NCBI GenBank assembly: GCA_002347755.1 | Contig: DDXT01000075.1 | Coordinates: forward strand, 1-11,745 | Reading direction: 5' to 3' | Source of the DNA: Caryophanales bacterium UBA2253 | Lineage (GTDB): Bacteria > Bacillota_I > Bacilli_A > ML615J-28 > CAG-698 | Length of the DNA: 11,745 nucleotides | Shown: one piece after another, positions 6,587-11,745 of the stretch | How positions within the stretch are numbered: position 1 is the stretch's first letter | How the letters are laid out: each line of letters opens with the position of its first letter | Translations under genes and position numbers: made by a program | The notes under the pieces: generated by a model | Seen by the model: the letters and a program-made list of their open reading frames with translations, nothing else | Database searches by the model: none | Told to the model about the DNA's origin: nothing

Positions 6587-7699
6587 TTACTCGATGTATT
6601 CCAAAGTGATCTTCGGGTAAGTCTTGGTTTCAGCATCGGTGGTATCGTCGTCAATTTCGACGGTTCCAGCGACTACGTCGTCAAATAATGCTTGATATTC
6701 TTCAACTGTGAAGTTTTCCATTGACCATGTTGCTGTTGGAAGACCAACTGCATTCTCGGCGGCACCAAGGTTGACGGCTTTGTCGCCAATGGTTGCCCAG
6801 GTCCCATCATAGAAATGGCCTAATGCAACCATTGTTCCTTCGCGCAACCCTTTGGTAGCGGAAGTAATGACAGTTGCGGAGTCGCCTGATTGGTCAACGT
6901 CAACACCGATTACTTTTCCGTCATTCGCAGATGCGGCTGCAAATGCGCTTTGGCACATAGATCCACCAACAGAGAATACAACTTCGGTTCCAGTTGAATA
7001 CCAACCATTTAACATAGTTTGCAATTCAGCAGAAGCAGAGAAGGTAGAACCATAGTTCCAACTATATTTCATGGTAATGTTTACATTTTTCTCAACGGCT
7101 GCATCGCTTACGCCCTGAAGGAATCCATAACCGAATCTACGGCATGCTGGGTTAGTCCCACCGCCACCGCCAGAGAATCCGAGTTTGGTATAGCCTTCCA
7201 TTACGGCTGCATATCCTGCAAAATAGCCAGATTGTTCCTCTTTGAACACAATCGCGGTAACGTTTGCTAATCCCATTGGCCAACCGTCGATAAATACAAA
7301 TTTAACGGTCGGGAATGCTGTTGCTGCATCGAATAATGCATTTCCTTGCATGAATCCGGCGCAAACGATGATATCAGCACCGCCGTTTGCGGCTGCTTCC
7401 ATCGCCTCGTAGCGGTCATCATCAGTAGCAGTATTTCCATTGGCAGGTTGGTAGTATTTGTAAGATTTGCTGTTTTCATGCGCATATCTCTTTAAACCTT
7501 CCCAAGTGCCTTGGTTAAAGGACTTGTCCTTTAATTGTCCAATGTCTGTTACAAAGGCGATTTGATAGTTTCCATCGGTTGATTCCATTGTGTCTGGGAT
7601 GGCATCATAATCATAACCTTCATCTTCGTTTGGGTCTCCACATCCGATTAAGGATAGAGCCAAAACAAGTGTTACGAAAAACGTCAGAACTTTTTTCAT
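6587..7699 (-). CDS. bmpA: BMP-family (PnrA/BmpA-like) substrate-binding lipoprotein
   Basis: This is the membrane-anchored receptor that captures substrate, in studied members purine nucleosides, and hands it to NupPQ. From the chosen start it has 370 residues. The signal peptide runs MKKVLTFFVTLVLALSLIG, then lipobox cysteine C20 (L-S-L-I-G-C), with an acidic linker after it (DPNEDEGYDYD). The BMP opening block is clear: IAFVTDIGQLKDKSFNQGTW. It is followed by GGADIIVCAGF, the FKEEQSGYFAGYAAV block and GKVIGVDVDQ, all typical of the family's two-lobe fold. The frame extends six codons upstream through a TTG, but AGAGGAGAG lies 5 nt before the ATG at 7699, which is therefore the start. It has its own promoter and a terminator before nupO. 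No enzyme for nucleoside breakdown is next to it, so the exact substrate is inferred. Confidence 0.93.
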   Translation of the reverse strand: MKKVLTFFVTLVLALSLIGCGDPNEDEGYDYDAIPDTMESTDGNYQIAFVTDIGQLKDKSFNQGTWEGLKRYAHENSKSYKYYQPANGNTATDDDRYEAMEAAANGGADIIVCAGFMQGNALFDAATAFPTVKFVFIDGWPMGLANVTAIVFKEEQSGYFAGYAAVMEGYTKLGFSGGGGGTNPACRRFGYGFLQGVSDAAVEKNVNITMKYSWNYGSTFSASAELQTMLNGWYSTGTEVVFSVGGSMCQSAFAAASANDGKVIGVDVDQSGDSATVITSATKGLREGTMVALGHFYDGTWATIGDKAVNLGAAENAVGLPTATWSMENFTVEEYQALFDDVVAGTVEIDDDTTDAETKTYPKITLEYIE

Positions 7700-7721
7700 T
7701 TTTCTCTCCTCTTTCAATTTA

Positions 7722-7741
7722 TATTAATCATCTGATTAATA
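7722..7741 (-). promoter_or_regulatory. Perfect palindrome in the bmpA leader (candidate operator)
   Basis: TATTAATCA and TGATTAATA are exact inverted copies separated by two bases. The site starts about 4 nt after the predicted transcription start and ends about 20 nt before the ATG, just before the ribosome site. Position and symmetry fit a repressor site for a dimeric helix-turn-helix protein. An mRNA hairpin is possible but would be AT-rich and weak. Confidence 0.6.
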
Positions 7742-7751
7742 CATCAAATAC

Positions 7752-7780
7752 ATTATATATAACTTTATGTTATTTTTCAA
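7752..7780 (-). promoter_or_regulatory. Sigma-A promoter of bmpA
   Basis: On the minus strand TTGAAA (7775-7780), a 17-nt AT-rich spacer and a perfect TATAAT (7752-7757). Transcription would begin near 7745, giving a leader of about 45 nt. Confidence 0.88.
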
Positions 7781-7859
7781 GTCTTTTTTTGTTTAATGAT
7801 TTTAAATATTTTTGGGGGCCTCGTATCTCGGTTTTTTTCGCAATTTCGGGTCACAAGAT

Positions 7860-8516
7860 TCAAAAAACTCCCAAATAAACAAAATTATAAACGAACGTCA
7901 AGAAAAACATCAAAACCAAGTCAACAATGAAAACCAAAGAATAATATTTTTGAACCGGGTTCTCTTTATTCCGAAGCAGAATGAACCAAAGCGCCTTTCC
8001 CAAAATCAATATCCCCGCGATGATGAAAGGAACCAATAGCGGAATCCCCACGTTGGTAAACAAAATGATGACATAAATCAACGGAAGAATGACCATCAGA
8101 AGCGATGAGATCCTGATGATGGTTGAAGCCGAAGATTCCCTGATCTTCTTCTTTTCCAACAGCAACAACGAAACTGGCATCCCCAAAAATGCCGCCAGAG
8201 TCAGAAATTTGAAACCTAGTTCCAAGTGCGGAAGAAAATAAAACGCCCAAGCAATTTCGAAGATGACTGTTAGTCCAGAAAAAAGCAAAGGGTAAAGAAT
8301 GCGGTTCTCAAGGCTGTAATCCCCAACCATTAGAATAACCCCAAAAATAACGGTCAAAACCACATGGGAAAAGAAATAATAAAGTAACAATTCCACGACC
8401 GTATTTTCTCCACCAGTCAGCATTAGGGTAAAGAAACCGCCGTTTACGATCAAAAATACCGCTGTTTGAATAATCAATAAAGTTTTGTCTTTGCTTCGTT
8501 TCATTTTCAGTCCCAT
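7860..8516 (-). CDS. Hypothetical multi-pass membrane protein
   Basis: I do not recognise a family. The 218-residue protein is almost entirely hydrophobic, with about seven predicted helices near residues 12-34, 41-64, 72-94, 102-120, 134-153, 158-180 and 191-216. A basic N-terminus (KMKRSKDK) and a charged loop after helix 4 (EKKKIRESS) suggest those parts face the cytoplasm. No catalytic or ligand motif stands out. Two starts are possible: ATG at 8516 lies only 3-4 nt after GAGGAAAG, and an in-frame ATG at 8504 lies about 16 nt after it. The predicted transcription start is near 8524, so the first start would leave almost no leader. It stands alone, divergent from pepT, with no clear terminator before the bmpA promoter region. 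Hydrophobicity and promoter argue for a real gene. Confidence 0.8.
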   Translation of the reverse strand: MGLKMKRSKDKTLLIIQTAVFLIVNGGFFTLMLTGGENTVVELLLYYFFSHVVLTVIFGVILMVGDYSLENRILYPLLFSGLTVIFEIAWAFYFLPHLELGFKFLTLAAFLGMPVSLLLLEKKKIRESSASTIIRISSLLMVILPLIYVIILFTNVGIPLLVPFIIAGILILGKALWFILLRNKENPVQKYYSLVFIVDLVLMFFLTFVYNFVYLGVF

Positions 8517-8530
8517 CTTTCCTCAAAAGT

Positions 8531-8539
8531 ATTATATCA
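8531..8539 (-). promoter_or_regulatory. Promoter -10 element of the membrane protein gene
   Basis: On the minus strand TGATATAAT, an extended -10 with perfect TATAAT, lies about 15 nt before the first ATG. The -35 region is only T-rich. It implies a very short leader. Confidence 0.6.
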
Positions 8540-8608
8540 AAAACTCAACCGAAAAAAAAGTCCACTTTTTCAGTTTCTTTCCTCAGTTTATCAATTTTTT
8601 GGTTTTCA

Positions 8609-8637
8609 TTTACACTTTTTGGGTTTTTTGTTATAAT
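8609..8637 (+). promoter_or_regulatory. Sigma-A promoter of pepT
   Basis: TTTACA (8609-8614), a 17-nt spacer and TATAAT (8632-8637), with an upstream TG making an extended -10. GGAGG (8652-8656) then precedes the ATG by 6 nt. No operator-like repeat is seen. Confidence 0.85.
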
Positions 8638-8662
8638 TAGTAATCTGCTATGGAGGCATCCT

Positions 8663-9892
8663 ATGAAAAACTATCAGAGATTTTTGAATTATGTAAAAGT
8701 ACCCACTGCATCCGACCCGAATTCGACTTCTCATCCTTCCACTCTGATTCAAATGGATCTATCCCAAGTTTTGGTTGAGGAATTGCACGAATTGGGAATC
8801 GTCGACGCCTATATGGACAAACGCGGATATGTCTATGGAACCGTCAGAGCCAATACCGAAAAGCCGACCGATGTCATTGGGTTCATCGCCCATGTTGACA
8901 CGTCCTGCGATGCTTCCGGGGAAAACATCCAACCAAGGATCGTTTCCAATTATGACGGCGAAGATGTCTTATTAAACGAAAAGCAAAACATTGTCATGAA
9001 GACTTCTGAATTTCCTTTTTTAAAGAAATTGAAAGGCCAGAGTCTGATCGTTACCGATGGAACGACTCTTTTGGGAGCTGACGATAAAGCCGGGATCGCG
9101 GAAATCATGGGAATGATTCAGTATTTCTCCGAGCATCCCGAAGTTAGCCACGGCGAAATAAAAATCGCTTTTACTCCCGATGAGGAAATCGGTTCGGGCC
9201 CAATGTTCTTTGATGTCAAAGGGTTCAATGCGAAATTCGCCTATACCATTGACGGAGGAAAAGAGGGCGTCATCAATTTTGAAAATTTCAATGCCGCCAG
9301 CTGCGAAGTAACCGTCAATGGAATCAACATCCATCCGGGGGATGCGAAAAACCATATGAAGAACAGCCTGCTCATCGCCATGGAATTCAACCAAATGCTT
9401 CCGGAAGCGATGATCCCGGCCCATACCGAATTGTATGAAGGCTTCAATCACCTGAATAACATGATCGGTGACGTCGAAAAGACCAAAATGCATTACATCA
9501 TCCGCAATCATGACAAAACTCTGTTTTTAGAGCAAAAAGCCGAGATGATCCGGATCCAGGACTTTTTGAATGAAAAATATGGCCGCGATACGGTGGATGT
9601 CAAATTAACCGATTCCTATTACAACATGCGCGACATCGTCAAAGATCACATGGAAATCGTGGACATTGCGGCGAAAGCCACCGAGATGGCCAAGGTTCCG
9701 GTCGTATTTTCTCCGATCAGGGGCGGAACCGATGGCGCCCAGCTGACTTACAAAGGGCTGATCTGCCCTAATCTCGGAACTGGGGGATATAATTTCCATG
9801 GCCGTTTTGAATGCATCACTATCGAAGCTCTTGACAAAGTCACAGAAATTCTGGTCAACATCGTAAAAATCGTAACCCAACAAAAAAAGTGA
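8663..9892 (+). CDS. pepT: Peptidase T (tripeptide aminopeptidase, M20B)
   Basis: This cytoplasmic di-zinc aminopeptidase removes the N-terminal residue from tripeptides, the last step in using imported or recycled peptides. It has 409 residues, like E. coli PepT (about 408). All metal ligands and catalytic residues are seen: H77 and D79 (IAHVDTS), D140 (GADDKAG), E174 and E175 (TPDEEIGSG), D197 (TIDGG) and H379 (YNFHGRFE), nearly the same numbering as in E. coli. The central dimerisation domain carries the family block GINIHPGDAKNHMKNS, and RGGTDGAQLTYKGL lies near the end. The start is set by GGAGG at 6 nt. The stop codon lies inside a hairpin shared with the repeat array downstream, and the final codons (QQKK) supply its A tract. 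It is monocistronic and convergent with the RNA helicase. Confidence 0.97.
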   Translation: MKNYQRFLNYVKVPTASDPNSTSHPSTLIQMDLSQVLVEELHELGIVDAYMDKRGYVYGTVRANTEKPTDVIGFIAHVDTSCDASGENIQPRIVSNYDGEDVLLNEKQNIVMKTSEFPFLKKLKGQSLIVTDGTTLLGADDKAGIAEIMGMIQYFSEHPEVSHGEIKIAFTPDEEIGSGPMFFDVKGFNAKFAYTIDGGKEGVINFENFNAASCEVTVNGINIHPGDAKNHMKNSLLIAMEFNQMLPEAMIPAHTELYEGFNHLNNMIGDVEKTKMHYIIRNHDKTLFLEQKAEMIRIQDFLNEKYGRDTVDVKLTDSYYNMRDIVKDHMEIVDIAAKATEMAKVPVVFSPIRGGTDGAQLTYKGLICPNLGTGGYNFHGRFECITIEALDKVTEILVNIVKIVTQQKK

Positions 9893-9903
9893 ACCTAGTT
9901 CAC
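9882..9903 (-). terminator. Hairpin at the pepT stop codon, terminator-like on the minus strand
   Basis: GTGAAC and GTTCAC pair around CTA (9889-9903), with an A run on the plus-strand 5' side (9882-9888). On the minus strand it is a short stem followed by Ts, facing transcripts from the helicase. The A run is also the last pepT coding sequence. Confidence 0.55.
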
Positions 9904-9904
9904 T
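9888..9904 (+). repeat. 17-bp flanking direct repeat, left copy
   Basis: AGTGAACCTAGTTCACT is identical to 10241-10257. The two copies enclose exactly 336 bp (two tandem units), so they look like a duplicated insertion target or like the recombination points of an expanded terminator. Confidence 0.8.
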
Positions 9905-9917
9905 CAGACTGATGACA

Positions 9918-9951
9918 AACCCCATTTCCAAAGATGGGGTTCGTTTATTTT
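9918..9951 (+). terminator. Terminator-like hairpin, plus strand, unit 1
   Basis: An 8-bp stem, AACCCCAT/ATGGGGTT, with an 8-nt loop is followed by CG and then TTTATTTT. It lies about 25 nt after the pepT stop and is the first clear plus-strand terminator for pepT. Confidence 0.7.
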
Positions 9952-10040
9952 CCCACAACCACCTGAAAATAGGGGAAATTACTCATTAAATACCACAAAA
10001 AAGATAATTATTTGGTGGCTTTTCCCCATTCTCTCACAAG

Positions 10041-10072
10041 AAAAAAAAGAGCGTTGACTTTGTCAACGCTCT
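10041..10072 (-). terminator. Strong terminator-like hairpin, minus strand, unit 1
   Basis: On the minus strand a perfect 11-bp stem (AGAGCGTTGAC and complement) with a 3-nt loop is followed by an uninterrupted run of eight Ts. It faces transcripts of the RNA helicase gene. Confidence 0.8.
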
Positions 10073-10085
10073 CAGACTGATGACA

Positions 10086-10119
10086 AACCCCATTTCCAAA
10101 GATGGGGTTCGTTTATTTT
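10086..10119 (+). terminator. Terminator-like hairpin, plus strand, unit 2
   Basis: An exact copy of the unit 1 hairpin (AACCCCAT/ATGGGGTT and TTTATTTT), 168 bp downstream. It is a second stop for pepT transcripts. Confidence 0.65.
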
Positions 10120-10207
10120 CCCACTACCACCTGAAAATGGGGAAATTACTCATTTAATACCACAAAAAAGATAATTATTAAGTGGCTTTGTCCCATTCTC
10201 TCACAAG

Positions 10208-10238
10208 AAAAAAATGAGCGTTGACTTTGTCAAAGCTC
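10208..10238 (-). terminator. Terminator-like hairpin, minus strand, unit 2
   Basis: The same stem as at 10049-10071 but with one mismatch (C to A at 10234) and a T run interrupted by one base. It is probably weaker than the unit 1 copy, and it is the first minus-strand hairpin met after the RNA helicase stop and the flanking repeat. Confidence 0.6.
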
Positions 10239-10240
10239 TG

Positions 10241-10262
10241 AGTGAACCTAGTTCACTTTTTT
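10241..10262 (+). terminator. Right flanking repeat: hairpin with T run at the helicase stop codon
   Basis: The right copy of the 17-bp repeat (10241-10257) forms GTGAAC-CTA-GTTCAC, followed on the plus strand by six Ts (10257-10262) that overlap the helicase TAA. It is terminator-like for plus-strand transcripts and mirrors the arrangement at the pepT stop. Confidence 0.6.
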
Positions 10263-11472
10263 AATGCCGTTTTCTTCTTCCGGCGTTATTGTATGAATGA
10301 AACACAACTCGCGGTTTGGCAGTAAGTGCCACAAACACTTTTGCGAAAGGATGATTGGTAACGACCGGGATGGTCATCCCAATATGTTTTTGAATGGCCT
10401 TCAATAAATCCACTTCGTCCTCATCGCAAAAAGAAATGGCGGTTCCAAACAATCCCGCTCTTCCGGTTCGTCCGATCCGGTGAATGTAAGTTTCCGGAAC
10501 TTCGGGAAGATCAAAGATGATGACATGGGACAATTCATCGATGTCGATTCCGCGGGCGGCGATGTCAGTCGCCACCAGAACTCGAAGTTTTTTGGTTTTG
10601 AACATGTGCATGGCGTGTTCGCGGGCGGTCTGGGACTTGTTTCCATGAATGGCGTCCGCGTTAATTCCCGCGACCAGCAAGTTTTTGACGATTTTATTGG
10701 CTCCGTGCTTGGTTCTCGAAAAAACCAAAGCCGAAGTGATCGATCGGTCCTTAAGCAGATGGATGAGCAGGTTACCCTTGTCTTTTTTGTCAACCAGATA
10801 AACGGATTGCTTGATGGCCTCCAAAGTCGTTTCGACCGGGGTGATCGCGATTCGAATCGGATCCTTCAGAATGTTGGCGGACAATTCAATGATTTCCTGT
10901 GGCATGGTCGCGGAAAAAAGCATGGTTTGACGTTTGACGGGAATCTTGGCAATGATTTTTTGAACATCAATGACGAATCCCATATCCAACATCCGATCCG
11001 CTTCATCCAAGACCAAATATTTGACTGAAGACAGATTGACCAGTCTTTGGCTCATCAAATCAAGGAGCCGCCCCGGGGTGGCAATAAGAATGTCGATTCC
11101 GGCCGCCAAAGCCGTGGTTTGGGGTTTTTGCGACACTCCCCCAAAAATCACCGACGTCTTGATGCTTAGGAATTTTCCGTAAGCCACAAAACTTTCGCCG
11201 ATTTGGGCAGCCAATTCCCGAGTCGGAGCCAAAAGCAAAGCTTTGATGGCCCGAATGCCTTTGTTTGCGGCTTGCTCTTTGGAAAGATTTTGTAAGATGG
11301 GGATGGCGAAGGCAGCGGTCTTGCCGGTTCCGGTTTGAGCGCTCCCCAATATGTCTCGGCCGGCGAAGATCTCCGGAATTGCTTCCGCTTGAATCGGCGT
11401 CGGGTCGACATACCCTTCATTTTTAATAGCCCTTAAAATTGGCTCAATTATGTTTAACTCTTCAAATCCCAT
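10261..11472 (-). CDS. DEAD-box ATP-dependent RNA helicase (RhlE-like)
   Basis: This cytoplasmic helicase unwinds short RNA duplexes, with usual roles in ribosome assembly, mRNA decay and cold adaptation. It has 403 residues and a complete motif set: Q motif with PTPIQ (24-28), motif I AQTGTGKT (45-52), Ia PTRELA (83-88), GG (111-112), Ib TPGR (132-135), II DEAD (156-159), III SAT (187-189), IV around ALVFSRTK, V ATDIAARGID (301-310) and VI HRIGRTGR (331-338). After the helicase core only a short tail with a basic end (NNAGRRKRH) remains, so it lacks the RNA-binding domain of DbpA or the long tail of CsdA. RhlE or a CshA-like minimal form fits best. AAGGAG at 6 nt decides the ATG. The stop TAA overlaps the T run of the downstream hairpin. 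It starts about 37 nt after a tRNA-Pro terminator; its own promoter is not obvious. Confidence 0.96.
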   Translation of the reverse strand: MGFEELNIIEPILRAIKNEGYVDPTPIQAEAIPEIFAGRDILGSAQTGTGKTAAFAIPILQNLSKEQAANKGIRAIKALLLAPTRELAAQIGESFVAYGKFLSIKTSVIFGGVSQKPQTTALAAGIDILIATPGRLLDLMSQRLVNLSSVKYLVLDEADRMLDMGFVIDVQKIIAKIPVKRQTMLFSATMPQEIIELSANILKDPIRIAITPVETTLEAIKQSVYLVDKKDKGNLLIHLLKDRSITSALVFSRTKHGANKIVKNLLVAGINADAIHGNKSQTAREHAMHMFKTKKLRVLVATDIAARGIDIDELSHVIIFDLPEVPETYIHRIGRTGRAGLFGTAISFCDEDEVDLLKAIQKHIGMTIPVVTNHPFAKVFVALTAKPRVVFHSYNNAGRRKRH

Positions 11473-11508
11473 TTTTTCTCCTTAAAAATTTAAATTCTTT
11501 CTGTTTAT

Positions 11509-11536
11509 AAAAATCGCACTTGGTTTCCAAGTGCGA
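11509..11536 (-). terminator. Intrinsic terminator after tRNA-Pro
   Basis: On the minus strand TCGCACTTGG and CCAAGTGCGA form a perfect 10-bp stem with a 3-base loop, followed by a T run (complement of 11509-11513). It starts 15 nt after the tRNA CCA and ends about 37 nt before the helicase ATG. Confidence 0.88.
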
Positions 11537-11550
11537 TAACAATTATCCAA

Positions 11551-11627
11551 TGGTCGAGATGATGGGATTCGAACCCACGACCTCTTAGTCCCGAACCAAG
11601 CGCGCTACCGACCTGCGCCACATCTCG
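11551..11627 (-). tRNA. tRNA-Pro (anticodon CGG)
   Basis: A 77-nt cloverleaf on the minus strand with encoded CCA (complement of 11551-11553). The acceptor CGAGATG pairs with CATCTCG, discriminator A73. The anticodon arm CTTGG-TTCGGGA-CTAAG (one G-U) gives anticodon CGG, reading CCG. The T arm is GTGGG-TTCGAAT-CCCAT. The body matches bacterial tRNA-Pro. A dedicated CGG isoacceptor fits a genome that is not extremely AT-rich. Confidence 0.96.
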
Positions 11628-11668
11628 AAAATTAAAAAAATAGTGCTGAACCATATCAACTATCAAGT

Positions 11669-11697
11669 ATTATAACACAAATGGGATGGTTTTTCAA
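11669..11697 (-). promoter_or_regulatory. Promoter of tRNA-Pro
   Basis: On the minus strand TTGAAA (11692-11697), a 17-nt spacer and perfect TATAAT (11669-11674) with an extended -10 TG. It lies about 40 nt upstream of the tRNA 5' end. Confidence 0.88.
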
Positions 11698-11745
11698 GAA
11701 ATTTCCACCGAAACATTTTCGAGGTATGTTATAAATCTAAATGCA

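Larger units (their letters stand above)
9905..10072 (+). repeat. Tandem repeat unit 1 (168 bp)
   Basis: This non-coding unit runs from CAGACTGATG to AACGCTCT. It contains three paired regions: AACCCCAT with ATGGGGTT; an imperfect long hairpin of GGGGAAA with TTTCCCC enclosing CCAC with GTGG; and an 11-bp stem, AGAGCGTTGAC with its exact complement. I found no open frame with a ribosome site in it. It is about 94% identical to unit 2. Confidence 0.9.
10073..10240 (+). repeat. Tandem repeat unit 2 (168 bp)
   Basis: This is a second copy of the 9905-10072 unit, differing at about ten positions, including one lost A and several changes in the second and third hairpins. The first 51 bases, which hold the AACCCCAT/ATGGGGTT hairpin, are unchanged. 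Confidence 0.9.

Noticed and set aside
7790..7860. G- and T-rich stretch (GGGGGCCTCG...CTCGGTTTTTTT) considered as the terminator of the membrane protein gene
   Set aside because: CCTCG and CTCGG are not complementary, and no stable stem could be drawn in either strand.
9020..9511. Minus-strand frame of 163 codons opposite pepT
   Set aside because: Antisense shadow of pepT with no ribosome site and no family features.
9908..9960. CTGATGA followed by a hairpin in each tandem unit, resembling a hammerhead ribozyme core, with GTC in the preceding repeat
   Set aside because: No GAAA follows the putative stem II, and stems I and III cannot be formed around it, so the catalytic core is incomplete.
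9908..9970. CTGATGA plus downstream CTGA resembling C/D-box RNA motifs
   Set aside because: C/D-box guide RNAs are archaeal/eukaryotic, no terminal stem was found, and the motifs are short enough to occur by chance.
9905..10240. Two direct repeats considered as a CRISPR array
   Set aside because: The units are 168 bp, adjacent and nearly identical throughout; there are no spacers and no cas genes.
10480..11028. Plus-strand frame of 182 codons opposite the helicase
   Set aside because: Shadow of the DEAD-box gene, whose motifs are complete on the minus strand.
11700..11745. Extended -10-like TGTTATAAA on the plus strand at the right edge
   Set aside because: The -35 region is poor and any gene it would serve lies beyond the window, so it cannot be supported.

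Overview
The window reads as ordinary chromosome from a low-to-mid GC bacterium of the Bacillota / wall-less Mollicutes neighbourhood (Acholeplasma- or Izemoplasma-like is my guess). The basis is strong purine-rich Shine-Dalgarno sites, classical sigma-A promoters (TTGAAA/TTTACA, 17 nt, TATAAT), intrinsic terminators, CCA-encoding tRNAs, and TGA used as a stop codon in three genes (nupO, the membrane protein and pepT). The last point argues against the Mycoplasma code 4. The lineage is inference; no rRNA or phylogenetic marker was tested.

Layout. (1) 1-721: the right-hand part of an IS3-family insertion sequence: catalytic domain of the transposase plus its terminal repeat, lacking the N-terminal part. 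(2) 748-2273, minus strand: tRNA-Ser(GGA), a ZIP metal transporter and a family I inorganic pyrophosphatase. The two proteins form a tight pair under a promoter upstream of ppa, and the tRNA may ride on the same transcript. (3) 2307-7780, minus strand: a nucleoside-type ABC importer of the BmpA/NupOPQ class: lipoprotein receptor (bmpA) with a perfect sigma-A promoter and a 20-bp palindrome at the transcription start, an intrinsic terminator, then nupO (double ATPase), nupP and nupQ (permeases) with 4-nt and 1-nt stop/start overlaps. (4) 7860-8637: an unrecognised seven-helix membrane protein, divergent from pepT. (5) 8663-9892, plus strand: peptidase T with all metal ligands. (6) 9882-10262: a 370-bp non-coding stretch between the convergent pepT and DEAD-box genes. 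It is made of two 168-bp tandem units (about 94% identical) between two identical 17-bp copies of a small hairpin, giving three terminator-like hairpins facing each direction. (7) 10261-11697, minus strand: a RhlE-like DEAD-box RNA helicase, an intrinsic terminator, and tRNA-Pro(CGG) with its promoter.

Together the genes cover nutrient scavenging (nucleosides, tripeptides, divalent metals), pyrophosphate removal and RNA remodelling. No defence system, CRISPR array or phage module is visible. The least ordinary items are the terminator-rich tandem repeat array between pepT and the helicase, the palindrome in the bmpA leader, the Trp/Arg/Lys-rich 11-residue repeat at the N-terminus of NupP, and the hairpins in the ppa and tRNA-Ser leaders.
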